Positions 17,835 through 26,439 of a stretch of DNA of 64,000 nt are shown piece after piece. Where the stretch lies: positions 62,001 through 126,000 of IMG/VR virus record IMGVR_UViG_3300020190_000007. One strand, given 5' to 3'. A program made the translations under genes and the position numbers. This stretch comes from a virus. Each line of letters opens with the position of its first letter. Within the stretch, counting starts at the first letter, position 1. The notes under the pieces were generated by a model. It had not been told where the DNA came from. It did not search any database and saw only the letters and a program-made list of their open reading frames with translations.

Positions 17835-20690
17835 TTAGATATCATCAAATGATGCTCCTGTTGGTGTAATTATGAACTCAACATCTATGAATTCTAGAGC
17901 TCTTGTTGGTTTGATATAAATCTTACCTCTCAAAGTATTAGAGTCAATGTCTTCTGGGTCGTTGGAAACCGTAACACGGAATTCATATAAACCCCTTTCC
18001 CTTTTAATTGCATCTAATATTGGGTTAACCAATCTCAAGAATTCATTACGAACTTGTTCGTCATTTTGTTCGAATAACAATCTTACCGCTACTGCCGAAA
18101 TTAATTTTCTAGCCCTTAACAATAATCTTCTTACGTTAATTCTATCCAACGCCGATTCACGAATTTGAAGGGTTTTGTTACCCCATATAATTGTGCCGGT
18201 ATCTGCGTATGTTGCTATTGGGTTAATTCTAGCTTTGTATAGGTCATCTCTTTCATCTAAAGTTAATTTCTTAACCGCTTTAATTGAATTTACTAATCCT
18301 CTTGAATAACCCGCTACCGCAAACCAAGGGAAAGATACGTTATCGGTTAACGCAATATTTCTTAAAACTTCACCAGTTGGTGGTAGATATATTTGTACGG
18401 CGTTGTCTACGTCTCTAACTTGAATCCAAGGCCAATAAACAGCTGAATAATTACTATCAATCGACACACCGTCCAAAGCGTCTATTACTTCATCCGCAGT
18501 ACTGTAGTTTGGTGGTGAAATTACGTAAAGAGAATCCGCTCTATCGTCTTCAATCATATCAATTGCATATGACGTTAAAGAACTATTGTCATAGAAGTTA
18601 ATACCCGGTGTTGCAAAAATGTTTATATCAACTGATTCAGGATTTGAGAAGGTGTCAATACCTTGGGCGTAAGCGTAGTAATCAGAGTTTCCCGATACCG
18701 TGCTAAACACGCCTCCATTATTGGTATTACCACTTGTGTAAGTGTTTTTACCAAAGATGAATCCATCACCGTAGGTTCTCACATTTCTATAGATATCCCA
18801 ACCATCAAATCCTCCAGCAGCGGTAAAAGTGAACTTACGATAATTGATGTTTGTCAATACGTTACTAACTCCACCTGTTTGACCCTCTAAATCATACGAT
18901 GTAGTTAAGAAAGTTGTTCCTGTGATTGTAGACGCGTTTGTTGATAAGTGGAAACCCTTAGTCGTACCAGCCGCTGAAGTTCCTTTGAATTTAAATAAGT
19001 CCCTATCGTATGTTACTTTATTGGTTGGACTTGATAAACCAAAGTATGTTTTTCTCACTTTATCACCTGAAGATAAAACCGGTGTTCCATCTGCGAGATA
19101 AGATTCGGTATCACCAGCATTAAAGAATGTAGTTTTGTAAATCACAGAACCCAAAGTGTCTGAACCGAAAGTACTGTTATTCGGGAATCCTTTAAATCCG
19201 GCGGGATATGCGTCAACGGGGTGATTATCAGACATTAACAGCATAATGTATTTTGAACGTATTTCATATTCACCATCGGATGTACCAACCTTTTTAGCCA
19301 CATAATTAGGTAAATCTGGATTCATACTACATCTACTAAATTTTTCAAGTACGACAATATTATTGTCTGTATCGTTAAAATCTCTAACAATTAAGTCAAA
19401 GTCACCCGTGTCTATATTGATATTAATAATAGAAATTTTTACCTCAAAGTTCGCTGCGTCCCCGTCTGATATTGTAATTACATCAAATAAATCATTGACT
19501 TCACCACCTCTTACTTCAGAAACAACAGTTGGTGATATTGGAGTATCATAAGACGTTTTAAAGTCATTACCAACAGTTTCATAAGATTCTGTTAAGCTTA
19601 AACCTCTAATATATCCTTCTTCATAAGCTCTTAACAAATAATTTGGATAAGCTTCAAATACATAAATAGGAACGTCACCTTTTAATTTGTCATAAACATC
19701 TGTACCAAATACTTTTGTTACATATTTTGATGACGACGCATCCATACTACAAGTAAATGATTTTGCTCCGCTCGTTGAACCTGTAATATTCACTGTAAAT
19801 TCAGCTAAAGGATTTGTAGTAATTCCTGAACCTGTCACAATGAAATTAGCATTCCCCGTGGACTCTAAGTTTAAAGTTTGTTGGCTGTAAGAGCCTCTTG
19901 GTCTGAACGCTAAAACAACCTGATTATTATATGCCGTATTGAGTGTTGCGTTGTAGGTGAACTTAGTCACATCAAATCTACTTGCACCACTGTTGTATAC
20001 AAATAAGTAAGAATACACTTCAGAACCCGCGGAATTTACTAAAACATTATACCATTCCTTATTGTTATTATTATTTGCGTTATTTAAACCTGTTAGAGGA
20101 GAAAGTTCTTCAAGTGATGCGGTTTGACCAGAGGTTTGTGAAGTTGGTACTTCACCCATAACAAACCACTCTCCATGATTAGATGATGTGTTACCACTAA
20201 AGTTTGCCACAATATAATCTGTAATATAATTTCCATCTACAGATATTTTATCTGATAGTTCACTATAAATCGTACTTGCCGTGATTGTTGTGGTCTGTGC
20301 TGACATTGTTAAACCCGTGGTTGTACCACTAAGCGATTCCAATATAACACCAGCAATTGTCTTAACCCCGTAAGTTTTAACAGGTAAGTAACCCGTTAAA
20401 CCCAATATTTTTGTTACAAATAATTGGTTTGATTCTTCTAAATAAGATTTTGCAAAATAAGGTAATTCATATTTTGGGTTATTGTTGTTGTCTTTTAAGG
20501 GACTTGTTCCTCCAAAATATGACTTGAATTCGTCAAAATTAGTTATTAATAAAGGTTCAAAAGCGGGACCCTTTAAGGTTTCACCCACCAAACCTAATGT
20601 GCTGACACCAACACTTTGTGCCACGAATGTTAAGTCTTTTTCGGATGTGTATACACCCGGAGATACAAAAACTCTATTTGAATTTGCCAT
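17835..20690 (-). CDS. 18: Tail sheath protein (gp18-like)
   Basis: 951 aa, much longer than T4 gp18 (659 aa). N-terminus VFVSPGVYTSEKDLTF and then GLVGETLKGPAFEPLLITNF are the classical sheath start. The C-terminal third has the conserved sheath core: GTIIWGNKTLQIRESALDRI, NVRRLLLRARKLISAVAVR, NEFLRLVNPILDAIKRERGL, and the final strand GKIYIKPTRALEFIDVEFII. The extra length is a Ser/Thr/Gly/Asn-rich beta region at residues about 130-600, probably surface domains on the tail. It contracts around the gp19 tube at infection. Confidence 0.93.
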   Translation of the reverse strand: MANSNRVFVSPGVYTSEKDLTFVAQSVGVSTLGLVGETLKGPAFEPLLITNFDEFKSYFGGTSPLKDNNNNPKYELPYFAKSYLEESNQLFVTKILGLTGYLPVKTYGVKTIAGVILESLSGTTTGLTMSAQTTTITASTIYSELSDKISVDGNYITDYIVANFSGNTSSNHGEWFVMGEVPTSQTSGQTASLEELSPLTGLNNANNNNNKEWYNVLVNSAGSEVYSYLFVYNSGASRFDVTKFTYNATLNTAYNNQVVLAFRPRGSYSQQTLNLESTGNANFIVTGSGITTNPLAEFTVNITGSTSGAKSFTCSMDASSSKYVTKVFGTDVYDKLKGDVPIYVFEAYPNYLLRAYEEGYIRGLSLTESYETVGNDFKTSYDTPISPTVVSEVRGGEVNDLFDVITISDGDAANFEVKISIININIDTGDFDLIVRDFNDTDNNIVVLEKFSRCSMNPDLPNYVAKKVGTSDGEYEIRSKYIMLLMSDNHPVDAYPAGFKGFPNNSTFGSDTLGSVIYKTTFFNAGDTESYLADGTPVLSSGDKVRKTYFGLSSPTNKVTYDRDLFKFKGTSAAGTTKGFHLSTNASTITGTTFLTTSYDLEGQTGGVSNVLTNINYRKFTFTAAGGFDGWDIYRNVRTYGDGFIFGKNTYTSGNTNNGGVFSTVSGNSDYYAYAQGIDTFSNPESVDINIFATPGINFYDNSSLTSYAIDMIEDDRADSLYVISPPNYSTADEVIDALDGVSIDSNYSAVYWPWIQVRDVDNAVQIYLPPTGEVLRNIALTDNVSFPWFAVAGYSRGLVNSIKAVKKLTLDERDDLYKARINPIATYADTGTIIWGNKTLQIRESALDRINVRRLLLRARKLISAVAVRLLFEQNDEQVRNEFLRLVNPILDAIKRERGLYEFRVTVSNDPEDIDSNTLRGKIYIKPTRALEFIDVEFIITPTGASFDDI

Positions 20691-20728
20691 TTTTAAATTG
20701 TTTGGTTAATTAATTTTATTTCTTTATC

Positions 20729-20736
20729 AATAAATA
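20729..20736 (-). promoter_or_regulatory. TATTTATT element upstream of the sheath gene
   Basis: TATTTATT on the minus strand, 38 nt before the sheath ATG at 20690. Confidence 0.55.
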
Positions 20737-20813
20737 TCTTTGTTTTTAGCAAAGATTCCCTTGATTTTTTTAAAAATGGTACTTATGGATACTAATTTAT
20801 ACTTTAATATCTA

Positions 20814-20821
20814 TATTTATC
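20814..20821 (+). promoter_or_regulatory. TATTTATC, variant element before the 58-aa gene
   Basis: One mismatch from the TATTTAT[A/T] form, 6 nt before the ATG at 20828. Confidence 0.3.
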
Positions 20822-20827
20822 TTTATC

Positions 20828-21004
20828 ATGAAAAACTCCTCGAAAAATATAAAGGTTAGTGAAAATCATCATAAAATGTTAAAAGAACATTGCGATAAAA
20901 ATGGATTAAAAATTTACAAGGTTGTTCAAAAATGGATTGATGAGTTTTGTAAAACAGGAAAGGTGAATGATTCACCTAAGAAAAAAGACCTATACGGGGA
21001 TTAA
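20828..21004 (+). CDS. 58-aa ribbon-helix-helix-like protein
   Basis: 58 aa, from ATG 20828 to TAA 21004, on the plus strand inside the minus-strand tail block. The strand-helix-helix pattern SKNIKVSENHHKMLKEHCDK, then NGLKIYKVVQKWIDEFC, is that of ribbon-helix-helix DNA-binding proteins (beta strand NIKVS, helix 1, turn NGLKI, helix 2). Basic overall (17 Lys/Arg). By inference it could regulate neighbouring promoters, including the array and palindrome at 17.6-17.8 kb. It lies convergent to the gp15-like gene with a 10-nt gap. Function unproven; a chance short frame is less likely given its codon use and promoter-like upstream. Confidence 0.6.
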   Translation: MKNSSKNIKVSENHHKMLKEHCDKNGLKIYKVVQKWIDEFCKTGKVNDSPKKKDLYGD

Positions 21005-21014
21005 TTGAATATTA

Positions 21015-22937
21015 TTAAGCACCATTTGTTGAAGACGGTGTTGGAGTAACAGATGGTGTAGGAGTAACACTTGGAGTAACAGATGGTGTTATCGATGCAC
21101 TTACTGATGGGGTAAGAGAACTTGTTGGGGTCACAGATGGCGTTGGGGATGGTGGGGTGACTAAATCAATTTGCAACGTATCATTATCACCGATACTTTG
21201 AGTTAAAATATATGTTTCAGTGTTCGGTGCATTACCGGTATATCCACTTATTAGGTGACCATTTTCATAAACACGTAGAACATATCCGGTTCCACCAGTA
21301 ATCGAGACAAACAAAAAATCACCAGCAACGCTTGAATTAATAAACGCGTTTTGACTTACCCCATATAAAATAGGAAATTCAAAGTTCCACATAGCCGAAA
21401 AACTACTACCAAAAGATGATATTACAGAACCATTAGTATTAGTATTTGTAAACAATAAATTTCTGAAAGGCGTGGGTGTTGGTGTTAATGTTGGAGTTGG
21501 GGTTGGGGTTAATGATGGAGTTAATGATGGTGTTGGTGTTATTGATGGTGTAATAGAAGGGGTAATTGTTGGTGTAACAGATGGTGTCATGGATGGTGTG
21601 GTAGATGGCGTTATCGACGGTGTGACTGAACTAGTTTGAGTTACAGAAGGTGTAATTGATGGTGTTGGTGTTATCGACGAACTTACTGATGGGGTAATAG
21701 AACTTGTTGGGGTTACTGACGGAGTTAATGATGGTGTTGGCGTTATCGACGAACTTACTGATGGGGTAATAGAACTTGTTGGGGTTACTGACGGAGTTAA
21801 TGATGGTGTTGGTGTCGGTGTTGGAGGTATCGTAAAAGTTGATTGGGTGATTACATCGTACCTATATTTTGTTTTTCCAATTGTATCGACTTCAATGGAA
21901 CCAAAAGTGTTTGTTTGTGTTAAATTACTAAATGTACCATCAATAGTATATTGAGTGGTTCCACTATATTGATTTGATTCAATAAAAATTTTCACTGGTA
22001 TACTTATAGAACTACCAGTAACCGTCGATAACGTATCTGTAAAAGATATTTCAACGGTTTTATCCACTTTTTTAGTTGATGTTGCAGTGTATTGTGCAAT
22101 GATTGAACCACTTGAGTAATTTGATGATATAGTTATTATATTTTCAGATTTATCGATTGATGGTATACTTCTTAAATCAGGTTCAATCATCGTTATACTT
22201 CTATTTACCGCTGGTGAAACTTCGAACTCCTCATCATCAATTAGAAACCCTAACATTGTAAATCCATAATTTTGAACGTAGAATCTTCTACCATCCAAGG
22301 TGTCCATTGGGGTATTATCTTCAATTCTATCTAACACGATTGGAATGTAGTGTCCTTTCACTCGGGTGTATCCCTGACGAGACGAAAACTTTTGTAAAAC
22401 CTTTTGATTGAATTTATTTATGTCTCTAAATTTTGTACAGACAATTGTTACATCAAAACTAATGTCAACCGCAATTGGTTGAGGGATTTTATAGATATCA
22501 GCACCCATTTGGTTTCCATCCCAAGTTGGAACCGAAGCGTAAAAGAAATCTCTTCTATCAGGGATGGTTCTTTGAATTGATGGATTAGTACCTAATTGAA
22601 CTTCAGGTTTTCTTACAACCGCGATAAACGGTAATTTAATATTTCCATCTTCATCACTAAAAGACCAATTATTGGTGTATTCACCCCACCTTTGAATTGT
22701 TAAAATTTTTGGAATCATAGGTATTTGGTCACCATCGGAAATTACTTTGAAATTTTCTTTCACAAATTCCAACATACCTAAATCAAGGTCGTCATGTAAT
22801 ATTGAATCAGGAAGGAATGTGTCAGATTTTATAATTTCTTCTAACAATTCTTTTCTTCTACCCATTATTGCAGGACCATCGGCGTTTTGGTTTGCGCCAT
22901 ATACTTTAATATCTTTTTTTCTTTTTGGTAATCCCAT
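21015..22937 (-). CDS. Probable tail terminator (gp15-like) with Thr/Pro/Ser repeat extension
   Basis: 640 aa. Residues about 60-270 resemble gp15 in layout: [94 protein letters not shown]. Residues about 370-490 consist of Thr-Pro-Ser-Val/Ile repeats ([14 protein letters not shown] units), a globular beta domain follows (about 490-595), and a second short Thr/Pro repeat ends the protein. T4 gp15 (272 aa) closes the tail tube. Gene order gp14-like, gp15-like, sheath, tube agrees. The repeat tail may be an exposed stalk. Confidence 0.6.
   Translation of the reverse strand: MGLPKRKKDIKVYGANQNADGPAIMGRRKELLEEIIKSDTFLPDSILHDDLDLGMLEFVKENFKVISDGDQIPMIPKILTIQRWGEYTNNWSFSDEDGNIKLPFIAVVRKPEVQLGTNPSIQRTIPDRRDFFYASVPTWDGNQMGADIYKIPQPIAVDISFDVTIVCTKFRDINKFNQKVLQKFSSRQGYTRVKGHYIPIVLDRIEDNTPMDTLDGRRFYVQNYGFTMLGFLIDDEEFEVSPAVNRSITMIEPDLRSIPSIDKSENIITISSNYSSGSIIAQYTATSTKKVDKTVEISFTDTLSTVTGSSISIPVKIFIESNQYSGTTQYTIDGTFSNLTQTNTFGSIEVDTIGKTKYRYDVITQSTFTIPPTPTPTPSLTPSVTPTSSITPSVSSSITPTPSLTPSVTPTSSITPSVSSSITPTPSITPSVTQTSSVTPSITPSTTPSMTPSVTPTITPSITPSITPTPSLTPSLTPTPTPTLTPTPTPFRNLLFTNTNTNGSVISSFGSSFSAMWNFEFPILYGVSQNAFINSSVAGDFLFVSITGGTGYVLRVYENGHLISGYTGNAPNTETYILTQSIGDNDTLQIDLVTPPSPTPSVTPTSSLTPSVSASITPSVTPSVTPTPSVTPTPSSTNGA
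21480..21835 (-). repeat. Thr/Pro/Ser-coding repeats inside the gp15-like gene
   Basis: Degenerate short repeats of the type GGTGTTGGTGTTA/GATGGTGTAAC on the plus strand encode TPTPS/TPSVTPS units. A block near 21660-21730 is nearly identical to one near 21738-21808, about 72 nt apart. Another short copy lies at 21030-21150. Confidence 0.8.
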
Positions 22938-22939
22938 AA

Positions 22940-23452
22940 TTAAATTCCTCTAAATTCAGATTCTTGGGCTATTGCACAAGTGATGGTTCTATAATGAGGT
23001 CTGAAACCAAACATATTATGTTTATTATCTGAAGTAACCTTTCCATCGTTTACTACCGTATAGTATCTAATTCTTTCTTCTGATTCGGGATATCCAATAA
23101 AGTCACCATATCTAATATCAATATCCATTTCTTCAAGATGTTTGATGTATACGGATACTGTCATATTACCAGGTTCCAAATATCTATTTACACCTTTAGT
23201 GTATGAATTATTTTTAGGTTCTTCAATTTTAACCAATCCAAAAAATTCAGTAGGTGGTAAAAATTTAATTTGGTCTTTACCCACCTCACCATAAACATCA
23301 TCTGTGTCGGTTTTTTGTCTATCTACCCTAAATAGAACTAATTTCATACCCAAATCACCATGCAAATATTCTTCACCTAACTGAACATTTAAATCAAAAT
23401 CAGTTTCAGAAAAGAACTTACTTAGCCTGGTTATTGGTAGTTTATTTTTCAT
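22940..23452 (-). CDS. Probable neck protein (gp14-like)
   Basis: 170 aa against 256 in T4 gp14. The layout [20 protein letters not shown], then [20 protein letters not shown] followed by [17 protein letters not shown] resembles gp14: a 'GE' turn, a strand with long loop, then 'GD.I.fp.....y.i' and a conserved end. gp14 with gp13 joins the head to the tail. It sits 2 nt upstream of the gp15-like gene, the T4 order. Start ATG 23452 follows TATTTATA by 4 nt. Assignment is by pattern and order. Confidence 0.55.
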   Translation of the reverse strand: MKNKLPITRLSKFFSETDFDLNVQLGEEYLHGDLGMKLVLFRVDRQKTDTDDVYGEVGKDQIKFLPPTEFFGLVKIEEPKNNSYTKGVNRYLEPGNMTVSVYIKHLEEMDIDIRYGDFIGYPESEERIRYYTVVNDGKVTSDNKHNMFGFRPHYRTITCAIAQESEFRGI

Positions 23453-23456
23453 TTCT

Positions 23457-23464
23457 TATAAATA
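23457..23464 (-). promoter_or_regulatory. TATTTATA element before the gp14-like gene
   Basis: TATTTATA on the minus strand, 4 nt before the ATG at 23452; it would lead the gp14-gp15 pair. Confidence 0.55.
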
Positions 23465-23505
23465 GTTCATTTATTGATTCTATTTTAGTATATTTAATTT
23501 ATTGT

Positions 23506-25260
23506 ATGCAGAGTCAGATTCCTGAGATAGAAGCGAGAAAAATTTTATCAACTTATCAAGGTTTTAATAACCAACTAATTGAGTGGAAAAGAAAATTATC
23601 CGAAGTGAGAGGTTTTCAGTTAACAAGACCTCAAGCCGATTATGTTTTAAAATACCATGATGTGGTCCCCCGAGTTGCAAAAAAATATATTAGTATTGTT
23701 GATGGGTTTGCGGACAAGTTGATGGAATCTAAATATCTAACAAAACCACCCGAAAAAATATGGTGTGAAAAGTTATTATGTGAAAGTGATATGGCGTATC
23801 ACATATGGGGTAAAATTTTTGAAAGTGAAAAAAATTCAGCTATGTGGGTTCCCAAATCTGCTATTATACAAGAAGAAAAAAAATTAAATAGAGTAGTTGA
23901 TTATTCCCCTTACGATAATAGACCTCCATTATCACATCAAAAAACGGCGATTGAAAAATTATTAGCCAACGACAAATATATTCTCGCTGATGATATGGGA
24001 TTAGGTAAAACGACTTCAGCGATTATTGCTTCGTTAGAAAGCGGCGCAAAAAAGATTTTAATAATATGTCCAGCGTCTCTAAAGATTAATTGGCAAAGAG
24101 AAATTGAAAATTACTCAGACAAGAAAACTTTAATTGTTGAGGGTCGTAAGTGGGGTTCAACATTTAATTACTACATTATTAATTATGATATTATAAAGAA
24201 CTATCATTCAACTGATACACATGAAATTGGTCAAGAAAATACCAATTTAATAACTAATGAAAAATTTGATTTAGTAATAGTAGATGAGGCTCACTATATA
24301 TCAAATACAAGTGCTCAGAGAACTAAATTAATAAATGACATGTTAAAAAATATACCAAAAGTTTGGTTACTAACAGGCACACCCATAACCTCTAAACCAA
24401 TCAATTATTATAATCTATTAAGAATTGTAAATTCAAATGTTACATTAAATTGGCAAGGTTATGTTAAGAGATATTGTGGTGGTTACCAATTTACAGTAAA
24501 CAAAAAAAAAATATGGAACACTAACGGTGCAACAAATTTAGATGAACTTAGGATGAGAACAAAAAATCTTGTTCTGAGAAGGATGAAAACAGACATTTTG
24601 GATTTACCTGATAAAATTATTACACCAATTTTCTTAGATTTAAAAAGCACTTATTACGATGAAGAACTTGAAGACTTTTTAAGAATTACAAGTGAGGCTA
24701 AAAACAAAGAATCATTATCGGTGACAATTAATCGTTTAATGAAAGTTAGACAGATAATTTCACAAGAAAAAATTAATTACACGTGTGAGATTATTGATAA
24801 GTGTTTAGAACAGGGTAAAAAAGTAATCGTGTTTACTAATTTTACAATGTCATTGAATACGATACACGAAAAATACAAAAAGAACTCGGTAGTTTTAGAT
24901 GGTAAAATGTCCAAAGATAAAAGACAACAATCAGTTGACCGTTTTCAAAGTGAGGATAAAGTTAAGGTATTTATTTCAAATATAGTTGCGGGAGGAGTTG
25001 GTATTACCTTAACATCTGCGGAGGTTGTAATTATGAATGACCTATCATTTGTGCCCGCACATCATAGCCAAGCGGAAGACAGAGCTTTTAGGTACGGACA
25101 GAAAAAAAATGTGTTAGTATACTATCCAATTTTTGAAAACACCATAGAAAAAATAGTTTATAATATGCTTCAAAAGAAAAAGAACATTATTGACCAAGTG
25201 ATGGGTGATGGTGATTATTCTGAAAGTTTTGCCCAATCAATTCTTAAAGAGATTCTTTAA
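23506..25260 (+). CDS. SNF2-family DNA helicase/translocase
   Basis: 584 aa from ATG 23506; an upstream in-frame start at 23434 would overlap the gp14-like gene and encodes a hydrophobic run unlike the family, so it was not used. Motifs: Walker A DDMGLGKTT (near residue 162), DEAH-type DEAHYIS (about 260), LLTGTPI (about 287), motif V IVAGGVGITLTSA, motif VI QAEDRAFRYGQ (about 525). The last is diagnostic of SNF2/SMARCAL1-like enzymes, which move on duplex DNA and remodel forks. T4 UvsW is a related superfamily 2 enzyme, so a role in recombination or fork restart is likely. Its 3' end overlaps the convergent nuclease-like gene by 24 nt. Confidence 0.88.
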   Translation: MQSQIPEIEARKILSTYQGFNNQLIEWKRKLSEVRGFQLTRPQADYVLKYHDVVPRVAKKYISIVDGFADKLMESKYLTKPPEKIWCEKLLCESDMAYHIWGKIFESEKNSAMWVPKSAIIQEEKKLNRVVDYSPYDNRPPLSHQKTAIEKLLANDKYILADDMGLGKTTSAIIASLESGAKKILIICPASLKINWQREIENYSDKKTLIVEGRKWGSTFNYYIINYDIIKNYHSTDTHEIGQENTNLITNEKFDLVIVDEAHYISNTSAQRTKLINDMLKNIPKVWLLTGTPITSKPINYYNLLRIVNSNVTLNWQGYVKRYCGGYQFTVNKKKIWNTNGATNLDELRMRTKNLVLRRMKTDILDLPDKIITPIFLDLKSTYYDEELEDFLRITSEAKNKESLSVTINRLMKVRQIISQEKINYTCEIIDKCLEQGKKVIVFTNFTMSLNTIHEKYKKNSVVLDGKMSKDKRQQSVDRFQSEDKVKVFISNIVAGGVGITLTSAEVVIMNDLSFVPAHHSQAEDRAFRYGQKKNVLVYYPIFENTIEKIVYNMLQKKKNIIDQVMGDGDYSESFAQSILKEIL

Positions 25261-26385
25261 GGTATTTGTCATAAAGTCAATATCTTCTTTTTTCTGAGAA
25301 ATACTATTAATTATTTCAATCCATGTATCGTGAATTTTATTGATATCAAAATTTTCGACACTTGAAGGTAAACTCACACAAACTTTTCTTTCTTCTTCTA
25401 TAAAATTTAAGTTTGTGTTTTCAGAAACTTCAAGAGAAAACTCTACATCGTTTTTTGAACAATACATAAAAAACTCAAAGAAAATTTTTGAGTTAAAAAC
25501 ATCATCAATTTTTTCTTCCATAAGTACATTATTTTTGTTATATGTATACCAACCATTTAATTCGGGTATAATTGTATCTTCTTTAAGATGTAAAAAAACC
25601 ATTCTCGTTGGGCTCACAGTATGAAATCTAAAATCATAGTTCAATGATACCAAAACCAAAAAATCAATGTTTTTACCAATGTAGTCCTTTACATCTATTA
25701 TGTTTTTAAAACTATCACCTTGAAATTTAACAACCTTACTTTGAATCCTTTTTACTTTTGTGTCATCCTTATTATTCACCGTGAACAAATCACAACCATT
25801 AATCATATCTATCAAAGAACCTCTATATAAAGATGTCCTGTAAATATTCACCGATTTTACATTTTTTTTAAAATAGTACTCAATACATAATTCTGCAAAC
25901 GTACCTATTCCCATAGTTTTCGATGCGATGTTAAAAAGTTCATATAAAAAATCATTTATCCCAATAATTTTATGGTCAATTAATATACGGTCTTTGTATT
26001 CTCTAAACCATTTAAAATAGTTAATTATTTCTTCTTCAACTGATAAACTATCATCAAAAGTGATATCCCTTAATGGTTTTCCATTTAGGTTATTAATTCC
26101 TTTAAAAAAATAATCCTGAAAAATCCATTCATTTAATTTTTCAATTATTTTTATATTGATAAGATAGTTTGTGTTAAACTGATTCACGGGTGACCAAGAA
26201 CCTTTAGGGGTTAATACACCATAAGTTCCATTTTTTTGACAAAAACCATATTGATTTTTATTAAAATAACATTCTTTAAAAACCTCTCTCCACTCACTCA
26301 AAAAAAGGTCCTTAGTGGGTCCCTTTATTGTGCAAATCTTTTTTATATGATTTTCAATGTTTTTTGAGATTTCAGCAGAATACAT
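25237..26385 (-). CDS. Possible PD-(D/E)xK-type nuclease
   Basis: 382 aa, no confident family. The middle shows an arrangement compatible with restriction-like nucleases: a helix with glutamate (GIGTFAELCIEYYF, near residue 163), a strand with aspartate (MINGCDLFTV), then RIQSKVVKF, a Q-x-K in place of E-x-K. N-terminal GTYGVLTPKGSWSPVNQFNT is a recognisable but unnamed segment. It is preceded by TATATTTG, an early-type promoter box, and converges on the SNF2 helicase gene with a 24-nt overlap. Nuclease activity is an inference from three residues and spacing. Confidence 0.5.
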   Translation of the reverse strand: MYSAEISKNIENHIKKICTIKGPTKDLFLSEWREVFKECYFNKNQYGFCQKNGTYGVLTPKGSWSPVNQFNTNYLINIKIIEKLNEWIFQDYFFKGINNLNGKPLRDITFDDSLSVEEEIINYFKWFREYKDRILIDHKIIGINDFLYELFNIASKTMGIGTFAELCIEYYFKKNVKSVNIYRTSLYRGSLIDMINGCDLFTVNNKDDTKVKRIQSKVVKFQGDSFKNIIDVKDYIGKNIDFLVLVSLNYDFRFHTVSPTRMVFLHLKEDTIIPELNGWYTYNKNNVLMEEKIDDVFNSKIFFEFFMYCSKNDVEFSLEVSENTNLNFIEEERKVCVSLPSSVENFDINKIHDTWIEIINSISQKKEDIDFMTNTLKNLFKN

Positions 26386-26404
26386 GTCATTTAAAATATT
26401 AAAA

Positions 26405-26412
26405 CAAATATA
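26405..26412 (-). promoter_or_regulatory. TATATTTG box (Bacteroidota -7 type)
   Basis: TATATTTG on the minus strand, 19 nt before the ATG of the nuclease-like gene. It fits TAnnTTTG. No clear -33 TTG was found. Confidence 0.5.
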
Positions 26413-26416
26413 AAGA

Positions 26417-26424
26417 TATTTATT
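26417..26424 (+). promoter_or_regulatory. TATTTATT element before gp13
   Basis: TATTTATT, 15 nt before the ATG at 26440, in the same short intergenic gap as the oppositely directed TATATTTG box. Confidence 0.55.
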
Positions 26425-26439
26425 GATAAATAAAAATCA

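Noticed and set aside
23434-23505. Upstream start for the SNF2 helicase
   Set aside because: It overlaps the divergent gp14-like gene and adds 24 hydrophobic residues not typical of the family; ATG 23506 is preferred.
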